In this document: positions 37,320-46,718 of the stretch, in pieces | Numbering within the stretch: the first letter of the stretch is position 1 | Layout: every line of letters begins with the position of its first letter | Source of the DNA: Bacillus fonticola | GTDB lineage: Bacteria > Bacillota > Bacilli > Bacillales > JC228 | Length of the DNA: 64,000 nucleotides | Direction: 5' to 3' | NCBI RefSeq assembly: GCF_012955605.1 | Contig: NZ_CP052135.1 | Span: 1,147,501-1,211,500, forward strand | Position numbers and translations under genes: made by a program | Notes under the pieces: generated by a model | Told to the model about the DNA's origin: nothing | What the model saw: only the letters and a program-made list of their open reading frames with translations | Databases searched by the model: none

Positions 37320-38789
37320 TTACCGAATCGCTCGCTGCTCTTTAATCACGCGAACGACTTTGCATTCTGGGTCTTCTGGTCCTTGCACCGGAAGTCCAGC
37401 CTCGATGTTTTTATGAATGTAGTACACGTTCTCTTCTGTGATGATTTCGCCTGGAATGAAGATCGGGATTCCAGGAGGGTAGACCATAATAAATTCTGCG
37501 ATAATGCGGCCGATCGCGTCGTCTAATGGGACGAGCTCGGTTTCTGCGTAGAAGGCATCCCGTGGTGACATGCTTAACAGAGGGATATCTGGCAAGAGAA
37601 CTGTCACTTCTTTCGTATGGGCGTGTGGTGAAAACTGCTCGGACATGCTCGTTAACGCCTCGACTAATACATCCATCTCAAATTGTGAGTCACCAGGTGT
37701 CACAATACAAAGGAGGTTGTACAAGTCAGAAAGCTCGACTTCGATACGATAGTTGTCGCGAAGCCAGCGCTCAGCCTCATATCCCGTCATCCCTAGGTGC
37801 TTCACGGAAATCGTTAGCTTTGTCGGGTCGTAGTCAAATGTCGCACTTGAGTGCAAGTATTCTCTACCAAAGCAAGTTAAATAGGGAATTTTTTGCAAGC
37901 GAGATCTAGTGTCTTCCGCAAGGCGAATCGTTTCTTGGAGCAGCTCGCGGCCTTCGGTTGCTAACCGTTTCCGAGCTACATCCAATGAGGCTAACAGCAA
38001 ATATGAAGTGGACGTCGTCGTCAGCATGCTTAAAATAGACTGCACACGTTCAATAGATACTAGACCACTTTTGACGTTTAAGACAGAGCTTTGTGTAAGT
38101 GCTCCGCCTAATTTGTGGACGCTGGTGGCAGCCATGTCCGCTCCAGCTTGCATCGCAGACAGCGGAAGCTCCTCGTGAAAATGGATGTGCACGCCGTGAG
38201 CCTCATCGACAAGCACCGGAATGTCAAACGAATGTGCAAGCTCGACGATGGCGCGCAAATCACAAGCGACCCCGAAATAGGTTGGGTTAATGACGAGCAG
38301 TCCTTTTGCATCTGGATGCTGAGTGAGCGCTCGTTCTACAGATTCCGTGCTCATTCCGTGAGAAATTCCATAATTAGAATCCACTTCAGGGTGTATGAAA
38401 ATCGGCGTTGCTCCGCTAAACACGATCGCAGACATAACCGATTTATGGACGTTACGTGGGACGAGAATTTTTTCTCCAGGTCCACACACGGTCATCACCA
38501 TCGTCATAATGGCGCCGCTTGTCCCTTGTACGCTGAAGAAGGTAGCATCCGAATCGAACGCTTCACTTGCTAACTTTTGTGCGTCGGCAATCATGCCTTT
38601 CGGTTGATGCAAATCATCTAATGGGGCAATGTTAATTAAGTCAATGGATAGCGCTTTATCGCCCATAAATTCACGAAATGTGCTATCCATACCAGCGCCT
38701 TTTTTGTGTCCAGGAATATGAAATTGTACAGGATCCTTTTTCGCGTGTTCCCGTAATCCGGTGAACAACGGAGTTTCATATTGTGACAA
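37320..38789 (-). CDS. speA: Arginine decarboxylase SpeA
   Basis: From the TTG at 38789 (LSQYETPLFTGLREHA...) the product has 489 aa, as in B. subtilis SpeA (490). AAGAGGAG lies about ten bases upstream; in-frame codons further upstream have no support. It is a fold-type I PLP decarboxylase. The PLP lysine lies in ATSVHKLGGALTQ, and DEAHGVHIHFH holds the Asp and His contacting the cofactor. It makes agmatine for polyamine synthesis. The gene next to SR1 is also speA in B. subtilis. Confidence 0.92.
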   Translation of the reverse strand: MSQYETPLFTGLREHAKKDPVQFHIPGHKKGAGMDSTFREFMGDKALSIDLINIAPLDDLHQPKGMIADAQKLASEAFDSDATFFSVQGTSGAIMTMVMTVCGPGEKILVPRNVHKSVMSAIVFSGATPIFIHPEVDSNYGISHGMSTESVERALTQHPDAKGLLVINPTYFGVACDLRAIVELAHSFDIPVLVDEAHGVHIHFHEELPLSAMQAGADMAATSVHKLGGALTQSSVLNVKSGLVSIERVQSILSMLTTTSTSYLLLASLDVARKRLATEGRELLQETIRLAEDTRSRLQKIPYLTCFGREYLHSSATFDYDPTKLTISVKHLGMTGYEAERWLRDNYRIEVELSDLYNLLCIVTPGDSQFEMDVLVEALTSMSEQFSPHAHTKEVTVLLPDIPLLSMSPRDAFYAETELVPLDDAIGRIIAEFIMVYPPGIPIFIPGEIITEENVYYIHKNIEAGLPVQGPEDPECKVVRVIKEQRAIR

Positions 38790-38924
38790 TGTGGCATAAC
38801 TCCTCTTTCTTATGTCAATTGCTGCAGACGCATTCGCGCCGTGCTCACTAAGATGTAAGTATAGCAGATGAAGGAGGACGAGTGTAGTAGGAGTACTAGT
38901 AGGTTTTTTGTATAATTGGGTACG

Positions 38925-38955
38925 AAAAAAGGGATGACTCGGCATCCCTTTTTTC
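38925..38955 (-). terminator. Terminator of the isochorismatase gene
   Basis: AAAAAAGGGATG pairs with CATCCCTTTTTT; the stop codon of the gene lies at its edge. Confidence 0.85.
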
Positions 38956-39499
38956 AAATGGTGTCTTTTATTTTGTATTCTTCAACATATTCCTCGTAGT
39001 CTAACACTTCAATAACATCTGACCAATGCAAGACCGTCCCAACAAAGTCTTTAATATCCAGACCTTTCATCTCGTATGTTTCGTCTGTGTTAACGGTTCC
39101 GGTAGCATCTTCAATGAACGTGACTTTATATCCTCTATCAAACGCAGATATAGCCGTAAACATACAACAAAACTCGGTGTTAAAACCCGTTATAAAAAGG
39201 TGCCGAACCCCTAATTTCTCTAATATATTGGCTAGTTCGGTTTGGAAGAAGGAACTAGGTGTTTGCTTCTCAATTACATAATCAGCATAATCTCTTAGGG
39301 AACTATGTAGCTCAGAGCCAACAGAGTCTTTATATAGTGGGCTTTCCTCTATGTCATCCAAATGCCTCATGAAAATTACTGGATTAGCACTTCCTTTGAA
39401 ATCCTCAATGATCTTTTCCATCAATGAAAGTTCTTCTGTGAAATCACCATGATTCATGATTCCGTTTTGGACATCAATAACTAATAACGCTGCTTTCAT
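38954..39499 (-). CDS. Isochorismatase-family cysteine hydrolase
   Basis: The 181-aa product starts at the ATG at 39499 (MKAALLVIDVQNGIMNHG), after AAGGTTGGTGAG. The catalytic triad of the family is visible: Asp in VIDVQ, Lys in IEKQTPSSF and Cys in TEFCCM. Members hydrolyse isochorismate, nicotinamide or other amides; the substrate cannot be assigned. This gene is not part of the B. subtilis speA-yktA interval, so it is a lineage-specific insertion. Confidence 0.85.
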   Translation of the reverse strand: MKAALLVIDVQNGIMNHGDFTEELSLMEKIIEDFKGSANPVIFMRHLDDIEESPLYKDSVGSELHSSLRDYADYVIEKQTPSSFFQTELANILEKLGVRHLFITGFNTEFCCMFTAISAFDRGYKVTFIEDATGTVNTDETYEMKGLDIKDFVGTVLHWSDVIEVLDYEEYVEEYKIKDTI

Positions 39500-39655
39500 T
39501 TTCTCACCAACCTTTTCTGGTAATAGGGAAATAATTCTACTTTTGCATTCCATTTTCCTGCACTAAAGTCTTTTTACTCCGTTTCCGTTCAAAGGAGAAT
39601 TTTGCTACAATGGGCATATGGAAAGATGTGACAAGTTATTGAGGAGTGGCGAACG

Positions 39656-39955
39656 ATGGAATATAGCTATCCAATTGAATTTGACTGGTCAACAGAAGAG
39701 GTTGTTGCGGTCATTCACTTTTATGAAATAGTGGAAAAGGTATATGCCTCACGAATAAAGCGGGAAGAAGTAATGGACGCGTATCGGGCTTTCAAAGAGG
39801 TAGTTCCGGGTAAAGCGGATGAAAAGCGCTATTTTCAGCAGTTTCGTGAGGAAAGTGGGCTTGATCCGTATCCCGTCGTTAAATCCGCAAAGGAAAAGGA
39901 AGACGAGGAATGGGTGAAGGCACCTGAACTGGTGAATAAGAAAGGGAAGCGATAG
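39656..39955 (+). CDS. yktA: UPF0223 protein YktA
   Basis: A 99-aa protein beginning MEYSYPIEFDWSTEEVVAVIHFYE, typical of the UPF0223 family and located as in B. subtilis (yktA beside yktB). The C-terminal about 20 residues are lysine/glutamate-rich and extend beyond the B. subtilis protein (86 aa). Function is unknown. Start supported by TGAGGAGTGG. Confidence 0.88.
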   Translation: MEYSYPIEFDWSTEEVVAVIHFYEIVEKVYASRIKREEVMDAYRAFKEVVPGKADEKRYFQQFREESGLDPYPVVKSAKEKEDEEWVKAPELVNKKGKR

Positions 39956-39963
39956 AAAAACAA

Positions 39964-40013
39964 AAAATGGCTCGACGTTGTGGAGATACTCACACGCCGA
40001 GTCACTTTTTTAA
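39964..40013. terminator. Terminator between yktA and yktB
   Basis: GGCTCGACGTTGTG pairs imperfectly with CACACGCCGAGTC and is followed by six T; it can also serve yktB. Confidence 0.72.
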
Positions 40014-40639
40014 TTAGAATAAGCCATCCCATACAACGGGATAAGCTGCTCAAAAGTATCTCTAACTTCTGCTAAAAAACGTTCTCCGTCTTGTAAAAGA
40101 GGATCATCTACAGAGATGTGACGCCCAACGAGAAATTCGGCTTTCTTGACGTCTCGGAAGCGGGTCAAAATCTTTTCGAGATCTTGTACGCCAAGCTTGT
40201 CCATCCCAACAGCTTCTTTTTGCATATGATCTTGCGAGATAACGTAATTCTTAGGAATCCTCGCATGAACGGCCTCACTATTCTCCAAAAACTTCGTAGC
40301 GATCTGTTCTTTATTCGGGAGCTCATAAATGAATGCTAACCAAATAAAGAGATGATCATCAAATAAACCGACTTGGAAGTGAGGGTGCTTTTTGTAGCCG
40401 CGTTTGTCGTCTGCAAGTGCCATCCACGTATCTTTCGGTGGATTGACTGTACGTCTGGCGTGTCTGGCGATGTGTAAGAACATTTCTTTTCCAACTAGAG
40501 CGGAAACATCTTCACTTAATGCCGTGCCAATCTCTTGAAATTTCGGTTGAATTCGTGTTTGGATCGCCTCCATACGGTCGTCAAGTCCGTCGATCGTAAA
40601 CGTGTCAAAATCACTTTTTGTAAATCCTTGAAACGTCAT
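40010..40639 (-). CDS. yktB: UPF0637 protein YktB
   Basis: A 209-aa cytosolic protein of the DUF1054/UPF0637 family (MTFQGFTKSDFDTFTIDGLDDRM...). Family landmarks are HIARHARRTVNPPKDTW and HPHFQVGLFDDHLFIW. Function is unknown. It is convergent with yktA, as the B. subtilis pair is adjacent. No membrane segment or signal is present. Confidence 0.9.
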   Translation of the reverse strand: MTFQGFTKSDFDTFTIDGLDDRMEAIQTRIQPKFQEIGTALSEDVSALVGKEMFLHIARHARRTVNPPKDTWMALADDKRGYKKHPHFQVGLFDDHLFIWLAFIYELPNKEQIATKFLENSEAVHARIPKNYVISQDHMQKEAVGMDKLGVQDLEKILTRFRDVKKAEFLVGRHISVDDPLLQDGERFLAEVRDTFEQLIPLYGMAYSN

Positions 40640-40907
40640 CGCTGTACACTTCCTTCATAAATGTAGTTTCTTATAGCTTAGCATAGGCTTGGCCATTGTA
40701 TGAACAGGATGCTGACAACAATTCGCGCTTCCAATGGGACAAATCCTCGATTTAAGTAGTCAAATGTTCCTGTTTACATATGGCAGAGACAAACGAGTTC
40801 TCTAGGCGGTTTCATTATTGCACAAAAGCTTGTCTTCACATACAATAGAAATATAAAGAATTGAAAAGTCTGAAAACGTCATAGAGTTCTTACGGAGGTG
40901 GAGGACT

Positions 40908-41099
40908 GTGAAACAAACAATGCCGCAACTGCCAAAAGGATTTCCGACAAAAGAACGTCTCGCTACTCTTCGCCTTGAAATGGATTACGAATTGGCTGTG
41001 CTATTTGAGGCAATGGAAGCGAGTGACGATGTGCAGATGCGCCTTTCTAAAGATAAGCTCCGGGCGCTTCGTGAACAGTGGCTGCAAACTCGGGCCTAA
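40908..41099 (+). CDS. Small protein of unknown function (63 aa, YkzI-like position)
   Basis: The GTG start follows ACGGAGGTGGAGG. The 63-aa product is charged and helical (LRLEMDYELAVLFEAMEASDD...LRALREQW). It lies between yktB and suhB, where B. subtilis has a small gene (ykzI, from memory). I am not certain of homology. Confidence 0.6.
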   Translation: MKQTMPQLPKGFPTKERLATLRLEMDYELAVLFEAMEASDDVQMRLSKDKLRALREQWLQTRA

Positions 41100-41283
41100 C
41101 TTCAGGATATATTAAGGATGTGTGCAGGTCTCCTTTCAGTTAAGAAGATCTGCATATGTCTGTGTGTTACTGTAAGCTGTGGAAGGACGCACTTGCAGTT
41201 TGCTTGAAGTTCTCCCCTCTCTTTTAGTATGCTACTACTATTATGCCATTTCCCCTTCTCCTGGAGGGGGAGGTCAATCGGGT

Positions 41284-41313
41284 ACTAATGGGTCGTTGAT
41301 CGTTCATTAGTGC
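41284..41313. other. Hairpin upstream of suhB
   Basis: ACTAATG pairs with CATTAGT around a 14-base loop, just before the suhB ribosome binding site. The remaining sequence from 41100 holds no gene that I can support. Role unknown. Confidence 0.3.
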
Positions 41314-41341
41314 TGGATTAATTTGTATGCGGAGGAACTCT

Positions 41342-42139
41342 ATGACGGACTGGAAAACGATTTATGAAGACGCAAAACATTGGATTTACGAGGCAGGCGA
41401 ACGGATTCGAGAATCTCTTCAGCAAGAACTAACAGTGGATACAAAATCAAATAGAAACGATCTCGTTACAAATGTCGATCGTGAAACAGAACAATATTTC
41501 ATTGAGCGGATAAAAGAAAAATACCCATCACATGTTATTTTAGGTGAAGAAGGTTTCGGGGATGAAGTGAAATCAACGGACGGCATTATATGGATAATCG
41601 ATCCTATTGATGGGACAGTGAATTTTGTTCATCAGCAAACGTTTTTTTGCATTTCTATAGCAGTGTATGAAGACGGTGTAGGGAAAGTTGGACTAGTGTA
41701 CGATGTCATGCACGATGAGCTCTTTGAAGCACGAAAAGGTGAGGGAGCTTACGTTGATGGAAAGCGATTGAACGTTCTTCGACCAGTAAACTTAGAGGAC
41801 TCTATTCTTTCGATTAATGCAACATGGTTAACCCCTAACAAGCGCATCGATCATGAGCGTTTAGTTCCTTTAGTGAAAGTCGCGCGCGGTTTTCGGTCGT
41901 ATGGCTCAGCAGCATTAGAGCTTGCCTATGTAGCTTGCGGACGACTTGATGCTTATATGACGATGCGATTATCGAGTTGGGATTTTGCCGCAGGATGGGT
42001 ATTGTTAGAAGAAGTGGGTGGCGTATTAACGACAGTAGAAGGAGAACCTGTTCAATTACTAGGACAAACTTCTGTGTTTGCAGCAGAACGAACTACTCAC
42101 GAGGCCATTCAAAGAGACTACATACTACCAACGAAATAA
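41342..42139 (+). CDS. suhB: Inositol monophosphatase-family protein SuhB/YktC
   Basis: A 265-aa Li+-sensitive-type phosphatase. The ATG at 41342 has GCGGAGG upstream; the ATG at 41327 overlaps that site. Metal-site motifs are GEEGF, DPIDGTVNFVH and WDFAAGWVLLEEVGG. The length equals B. subtilis YktC. It dephosphorylates inositol phosphates or related substrates. Convergent with ylaF. Confidence 0.9.
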   Translation: MTDWKTIYEDAKHWIYEAGERIRESLQQELTVDTKSNRNDLVTNVDRETEQYFIERIKEKYPSHVILGEEGFGDEVKSTDGIIWIIDPIDGTVNFVHQQTFFCISIAVYEDGVGKVGLVYDVMHDELFEARKGEGAYVDGKRLNVLRPVNLEDSILSINATWLTPNKRIDHERLVPLVKVARGFRSYGSAALELAYVACGRLDAYMTMRLSSWDFAAGWVLLEEVGGVLTTVEGEPVQLLGQTSVFAAERTTHEAIQRDYILPTK

Positions 42140-42184
42140 AAAAGGGTTCCGCAGAATGTTATTCTGCCGGAACCTCTTTTTGTT
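42138..42184. terminator. Bidirectional terminator between suhB and ylaF
   Basis: GGTTCCG-CAGAAT pairs with ATTCTG-CCGGAACC, followed by CTTTTTG. Confidence 0.82.
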
Positions 42185-42362
42185 GTAGCCGTTCTCTTTG
42201 CTTCTTTTTTGTAGTAAAACCGGCACCCATGCAGAGAATAATAATCATAAAGGAGACGATCATCCCGAGAATACTTCGTTCGGCAAGGGCAATCCCGATA
42301 GCACCAAGAGCACCAGCGACGACCATACTATACAAGACAAAAATCCATTGAATGTTAGCCAC
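42159..42362 (-). CDS. ylaF: YlaF-type small membrane protein (DUF5325)
   Basis: Two membrane helices (IFVLYSMVVAGALGAIGIALAE and ILGMIVSFMIIILCMGAGF) and a basic tail (TTKKKQRERLQQ) match YlaF, which precedes typA in B. subtilis. The GTG at 42362 (MANIQW) lies ten bases from AAGGA; a GTG at 42371 is possible but too near that site. About 67 aa. Function unknown. Confidence 0.75.
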   Translation of the reverse strand: MANIQWIFVLYSMVVAGALGAIGIALAERSILGMIVSFMIIILCMGAGFTTKKKQRERLQQKEVPAE

Positions 42363-42448
42363 TATAGACACATCCTTTCAATTACTACTATACCGTAAAA
42401 ACATTATGAAGAAAACAATTGCATTTTTCCTACCGCAGAAAACTGTGA

Positions 42449-42454
42449 TATACT
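42449..42454 (+). promoter_or_regulatory. Extended -10 promoter element upstream of typA
   Basis: TGATATACT gives an extended -10 (TATACT with TG one base upstream), without a good -35 box. Confidence 0.4.
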
Positions 42455-42465
42455 AGTCAAGTTGA

Positions 42466-42600
42466 TCGAAAAGCGGAAGGCGTTTGCTTAGGGGAACCCA
42501 CTCGTCTCAGCACCGGAGAGAAAGTTGTTTCCTAGACACTGGAAAGTCGCCTGAGATATTACGAAAAAACGAAGTCGCTTGTTATGCGTCTGTCAAATAA
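42466..42600 (+). repeat. Candidate structured dispersed element upstream of typA
   Basis: The sequence GAAAAGCGGAAGGCG...CGCCTGAGA...GAAGTCGCTTGTT has nested complementarity: AGGCG with CGCCT, and AAGCG with CGCTT. Its base composition is unlike the flanks. It resembles short non-coding repeats scattered in Bacillaceae genomes, but this is from memory. It could also be a leader structure of typA. Confidence 0.4.
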
Positions 42601-42629
42601 ATAGTCAACTCTAGAGAGGAACGAACGTC

Positions 42630-44465
42630 ATGAATCTTAGAAATATCGCAATTATTGCCCACGTAGACCACGGGAAAACGACATTAGTCGATGAACTTTT
42701 AAAGCAATCTGGAACTTTCCAAGCACACGAAGTTGTAGAAGAGCGTGCAATGGACTCCAATGATATAGAGCGGGAACGTGGAATTACCATTTTAGCAAAA
42801 AACACATCGATTCGTTACAAAGACACAAAAATTAACGTAATGGACACACCTGGACACGCCGACTTCGGAGGAGAAGTTGAGCGGATTATGTCGATGGTAG
42901 AAGGGGTTCTCCTTGTCGTCGACGCATACGAAGGGTGTATGCCACAAACGCGTTTCGTTTTGAAAAAAGCATTGGAACAACAAAAATCGATTGTCGTTGT
43001 TGTGAACAAAATTGACCGTGAATCTGCACGTCCAGCTGAAGTGATTGATGAAGTTTTGGATCTCTTAATTGAGCTCGGCGCTTCAGAGGATCAATTGGAG
43101 TTCCCGATTGTGTACACTTCAGCGATTAATGGAACGTCAAGCACAGACCCAACGACACAGGAAGCAACGATGGAGCCAGTTTTCGAAGCGATCATTGACC
43201 AAATTCCAGCGCCATCTAATGATGTAAGCTCTTCACTTCAATGCCAAATTTCGTTGCTAGATTACAACGATTATGTAGGGCGAATTGGGATCGGGCGCAT
43301 ATTTAGAGGAACCATTTCGGTTGGTCAACAAGTGGCTGCCCTCAAACGTGATGGATCAAAAACGTCCTTCCGTGTAACGAAGCTTTTCTCTTTCCAAGGG
43401 TTGAAACGGGTAGAGGTAAAAGAAGCGTACGCCGGAGATATCGTAGCCATCTCTGGAATTGAAGACTTACAAGTAGGGGAGACGGTCTGTGACGTCAACA
43501 ATATAGAACCACTACCGTTCTTGACGATTGATGAGCCTACGTTGAAAATGAAATTTGTCGTAAACGATAGTACGTTTGCCGGTAGAGAAGGCGAATTTGT
43601 TACGGCTCGAAAAATTGAAGAGCGACTTGAAAAACAATTACAAACGGACGTAAGCTTACGTGTTGAAAAGGCAGACTCTGATTCTTGGTACGTATCTGGG
43701 CGTGGTGAGCTTCACTTATCGATTTTGTTAGAGAATTTGCGTCGTGAAGGATACGAGCTAGCCGTTTCGAAGCCGGAAGTGATTTTGCGCGAAGTAAATG
43801 GTCGAACAGAAGAACCTTTTGAGCTCGTTCACATTGATATTCCAGAGGAGTACACTGGGTCGGTGATGGAATCTTTAGGTGCGCGTAAAGGTGAAATGCT
43901 GGATATGCAGCCTCCTGCAAGTGGTCGAGTGCGTCTATCCTTTAAAGTTCCGTCCCGCGGATTAATTGGATACACCACAGAATTCTTGACGATAACGCGT
44001 GGTTACGGAATTTATCACCACACATTCGAGTCGTATGAGCCAATGCTGACAGGCGATGCGGGTGCGCGTAAGCAAGGTGCACTCGTTGCTTTGGAAACAG
44101 GGCAAGTCACGTCATACAGCTTGCAACAGTTAGCAGACCGTGGCGTGATGTTTGTTGCTCCAGGAACTGACGTATACGCAGGGATGATCGTTGGCGAAAA
44201 CAACCGCGACAACGATTTAACAGTAAACGTAACGAAGCAAAAACACGCGACAAACGTCCGTTCAGCGAATAAAGACCAAACAGTTACGTTAAAGCGTCCA
44301 AAAGTGTTATCATTAGAGGAAGCATTGGAGTTTCTAAACGAAGACGAAATGTGTGAGATCACTCCTAAATCCATTCGTCTCCGCAAAAAGTTGCTCAATC
44401 AATCAGAACGTGAAAGAGCATCCAAGCGGAAGCAAAAAGGTGTGAAGGTACTTGACGAACGTTGA
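42630..44465 (+). CDS. typA: Ribosome-associated GTPase TypA/BipA
   Basis: A translational GTPase of 611 aa related to EF-G. G motifs are AHVDHGKTT, the switch [16 protein letters not shown] and NKIDRE. The C-terminal part includes [18 protein letters not shown] and the TypA-specific tail with [16 protein letters not shown]. It acts in ribosome assembly and growth at low temperature. Counterpart of B. subtilis ylaG. The coding end overlaps the ylaH start by 14 bases. Confidence 0.95.
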   Translation: MNLRNIAIIAHVDHGKTTLVDELLKQSGTFQAHEVVEERAMDSNDIERERGITILAKNTSIRYKDTKINVMDTPGHADFGGEVERIMSMVEGVLLVVDAYEGCMPQTRFVLKKALEQQKSIVVVVNKIDRESARPAEVIDEVLDLLIELGASEDQLEFPIVYTSAINGTSSTDPTTQEATMEPVFEAIIDQIPAPSNDVSSSLQCQISLLDYNDYVGRIGIGRIFRGTISVGQQVAALKRDGSKTSFRVTKLFSFQGLKRVEVKEAYAGDIVAISGIEDLQVGETVCDVNNIEPLPFLTIDEPTLKMKFVVNDSTFAGREGEFVTARKIEERLEKQLQTDVSLRVEKADSDSWYVSGRGELHLSILLENLRREGYELAVSKPEVILREVNGRTEEPFELVHIDIPEEYTGSVMESLGARKGEMLDMQPPASGRVRLSFKVPSRGLIGYTTEFLTITRGYGIYHHTFESYEPMLTGDAGARKQGALVALETGQVTSYSLQQLADRGVMFVAPGTDVYAGMIVGENNRDNDLTVNVTKQKHATNVRSANKDQTVTLKRPKVLSLEEALEFLNEDEMCEITPKSIRLRKKLLNQSERERASKRKQKGVKVLDER

Positions 44466-44763
44466 AGAAAAAATGAGCTTTTTTGCGAGCTTGTATCGAG
44501 TTGGTGATCAGCCTGAACTTGGGATGTGGTTGCTGTACGGAACGATTGTCATTTTGGCAATCGTCACGTACCAACTCGGCTTTGCCCGTAAGCTCCCCCC
44601 GCTGAAGACAGCGGTTATCTATGTGCTTCTCGCATTGGGATGTTCTATTTTGACATTCTTTGCGGTGTTCCTGCCTGTAGGAGAGGGACTCGTCGTGGCG
44701 ATTGTTGTGCTCGGGATTTACAAAATCCGTCTTAGTCAAGAGAAAAAAAGAAGAGAAGCGTAA
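44452..44763 (+). CDS. ylaH: YlaH-type membrane protein
   Basis: About 103 aa with three hydrophobic segments and a basic C-terminus ([13 protein letters not shown]). The region [25 protein letters not shown] is that of YlaH, the gene after typA in B. subtilis. The TTG at 44452 is chosen because AAAGGTGTGAAGG lies upstream; the ATG at 44473 has no site. Function unknown; translationally coupled to typA. Confidence 0.82.
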   Translation: MTNVEEKMSFFASLYRVGDQPELGMWLLYGTIVILAIVTYQLGFARKLPPLKTAVIYVLLALGCSILTFFAVFLPVGEGLVVAIVVLGIYKIRLSQEKKRREA

Positions 44764-45029
44764 TAAAAAAGTGTGCTCACGTGGTGGAGGGCACTTTTTT
44801 GTGTTGAAATAGATATTTCGATAGTTGGTTCTGGGGGCAGACAAAAAGCAGGAACTGTGAGCAAAATGGCGTATACGTAAAGTATATCCTTTTGTTTTGG
44901 TGGCGTGAGCCGAATGAGGAGTAGAAAAACGAGGGCAAGTAGGCAGGATATGATGAGATGAAAAAGGATTTCTATTATTTCAGACCACTCGATTACTCCT
45001 AGCAAAGGAACAAAGTCTACCTTCAGCAA
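44736..45029 (-). CDS. Possible small membrane protein, doubtful
   Basis: A TTG-initiated frame of 97 aa has convincing hydrophobic helices ([22 protein letters not shown] and [16 protein letters not shown]). But its last about 25 residues are read through the ylaH terminator and into the end of ylaH. No ribosome binding site precedes the start. It is either a decayed gene with a lost stop or a chance frame. Confidence 0.28.
   Translation of the reverse strand: MLKVDFVPLLGVIEWSEIIEILFHLIISCLLALVFLLLIRLTPPKQKDILYVYAILLTVPAFCLPPEPTIEISISTQKSALHHVSTLFYYASLLFFS
44765..44802 (+). terminator. Terminator of typA-ylaH
   Basis: AAAAAAGTGTGC pairs with GGCACTTTTTT around a long loop. Confidence 0.65.
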
Positions 45030-45152
45030 AAACGAATATACTTTTGTAGAAAAGAGTGCCTGAAATATACAAAATGAGAGCGAGAAGAGCCACTCAAAAT
45101 TCCAATTTGTAAGGAAAGTCTAAGCAAGCGAGCACCGCCTAAGAGCTAGTTT

Positions 45153-45320
45153 TTACTCGCTCAGCTTTTTTTGTTGGTTTTCTTCCGTCTTTCTAGTAAT
45201 TCGGTCGTCGCACTCTTTACACATGTATGTATGAATGGGGCGATTGCGTAGTTTTTTTGCAAGTGGGGATGCGTCGGATAGTGTATCAACAACATCACAT
45301 AATGAACAGCGTACTCTCAA
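45153..45320 (-). CDS. ylaI: YlaI-type zinc-binding protein
   Basis: The TTG at 45320 has GGAGGG seven bases upstream and gives MRVRCSLCDVVDTLSDASPL; longer frames lack support. The 55-aa protein has CSLC and CKEC pairs and the conserved KKLRNRPIHTYMCKEC of DUF2197 (YlaI). It is probably a zinc ribbon; its role is unknown. Divergent from the FMN-binding gene at 45411. Confidence 0.85.
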   Translation of the reverse strand: MRVRCSLCDVVDTLSDASPLAKKLRNRPIHTYMCKECDDRITRKTEENQQKKLSE

Positions 45321-45410
45321 GCATATTCCCTCCAATTGTCTTAAATTTCTAGCGATAGTATAGCATATTCGGGGTGAGTAGGATACTTTGAAAGAACGAG
45401 GAGGACACAC

Positions 45411-45869
45411 ATGGGAAACAGAACGGAGAGCACATTAACAACCGAAATGAAAGACGCGCTACAAAATGACCCGCTTGTTATGATCGCTACAATCGACTAT
45501 GAAACAGGTCACCCGCAACAAAATGCGGTTTCATGGGTTTGGATCAAAGACGAGTCAACCATCGATGTAGCTATCGATCGAAAAAGTCGTCTATATCAAA
45601 ATATCGAGAACAATTCGCTCTGTTCTCTCCAGTTTTTTGCCGAGGAAACGGTGTTTTGTATACGGGTGGATGTGTCCATCGACGAAGTGTTAGAAGGAGT
45701 TCCTCTTAAATTAGCGCGGGCTCGGTGCCACATCAGACGAATCGACGATAGCTTATTTTATGGATCGAAAATTACGCAGGCTCCTCAGTACGAAAAAACG
45801 TATGACCCTCGTGCGGTCGAGCGTTTGGATCAACAAGTGTATCGTGCATTAAAAAAGGCTAAGCAATGA
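45411..45869 (+). CDS. ylaL: Pyridoxamine-oxidase-like FMN-binding protein (YlaL-like)
   Basis: A 152-aa split-barrel flavin-binding protein: DPLVMIATIDYETGHPQQNAVSWVW, then RKSRLYQNIENN and FYGSKITQAPQYEKTYDPRA. It resembles B. subtilis YlaL, though here it precedes ylaJ rather than following ylaK, so the gene order is rearranged. The reaction is unknown. ATG preceded by CGAGGAGGACACAC. Confidence 0.7.
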   Translation: MGNRTESTLTTEMKDALQNDPLVMIATIDYETGHPQQNAVSWVWIKDESTIDVAIDRKSRLYQNIENNSLCSLQFFAEETVFCIRVDVSIDEVLEGVPLKLARARCHIRRIDDSLFYGSKITQAPQYEKTYDPRAVERLDQQVYRALKKAKQ

Positions 45870-45885
45870 TTACTTAGCCTTTTTC
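45851..45885. terminator. Bidirectional terminator before ylaJ
   Basis: AAAAAAGGCTAAGCA pairs with TACTTAGCCTTTTT. Confidence 0.85.
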
Positions 45886-45891
45886 TACGTG

Positions 45892-46551
45892 CTATGAACC
45901 GGCTGATTGATTTGTTTTGCCATCGTTTTTTTTGCCGTTTGACTGTTCTTGTTGCTCTTTTTCAAGCGTTTCTTTTTCTTGCTGATTCGCACCATCTTTC
46001 GAATCTTCTACTGCGTCTTTTGGAGTTGGATTTTGTAATTGTCCCGGAATTTCCGGCATCACTCGTCCGACAATATCCGATAGCTCATTAAACACGCCTT
46101 CAAATGGGCGCCCATTTTGCATGTCGTCTGCCACTTCTTGGAGACGGGCATACATGTCTGGGTCTGCAACGACTACAGAGTCAGCTCCATGGGGGTCATC
46201 TTGAAGCGCTTCTGTAACGGAATATTTAATCGTGCCCACTTCCGAACGATCCACTTCACCATCTATATCAATCCCTACCACAGCTAAGTCTCCGACTACA
46301 ACCGCAGTGGCGTCACGAACTTTTGGAACGTCAGACGCAATAGACACTAAGTGGTCTGCTTTTTCTTGCCAGGAATCATTCATGTCTCTTTCTTGTAACG
46401 GATTGCTGTTTTTAACGCGAACAAGATTTTCTCCTTCATTTCCTTGGATGGAAGGATCATTCGCTTGTCTACTCACGTCCCCGTTCCCTCCGCAGGCAGA
46501 TAACACGAATAGTAAAACAAAGATGTACGTAAACCACCCTAAACTCTTCAT
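45892..46551 (-). CDS. ylaJ: YhcN/YlaJ-type sporulation lipoprotein
   Basis: A 219-aa lipoprotein with an LSAC lipobox near residue 20. The central domain (VRDATAVVVGDLAVVGIDIDG...GADSVVVADPDMYARLQEVADDM) is the YhcN/YlaJ fold found in spore-coat or inner-spore-membrane lipoproteins. The last about 45 residues are low-complexity E, K and Q. Divergent from ylaK, as in B. subtilis. A sporulation promoter is expected but I could not identify one. Confidence 0.87.
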   Translation of the reverse strand: MKSLGWFTYIFVLLFVLSACGGNGDVSRQANDPSIQGNEGENLVRVKNSNPLQERDMNDSWQEKADHLVSIASDVPKVRDATAVVVGDLAVVGIDIDGEVDRSEVGTIKYSVTEALQDDPHGADSVVVADPDMYARLQEVADDMQNGRPFEGVFNELSDIVGRVMPEIPGQLQNPTPKDAVEDSKDGANQQEKETLEKEQQEQSNGKKNDGKTNQSAGS

Positions 46552-46718
46552 TGGAAATCCTCCTTTTGCTTGTCGATTTGTCTGTTAGTTTGGAGGAAAC
46601 CTTCTATCTTTATACATAAGTACATATAGTTTACCAAGCCATTACAAACGATTCCGACACGGGTAGAGAGACATGGTAGCCGTAACGGAGAACCTAGACA
46701 AGAGCAGGAGGCAGCCGA

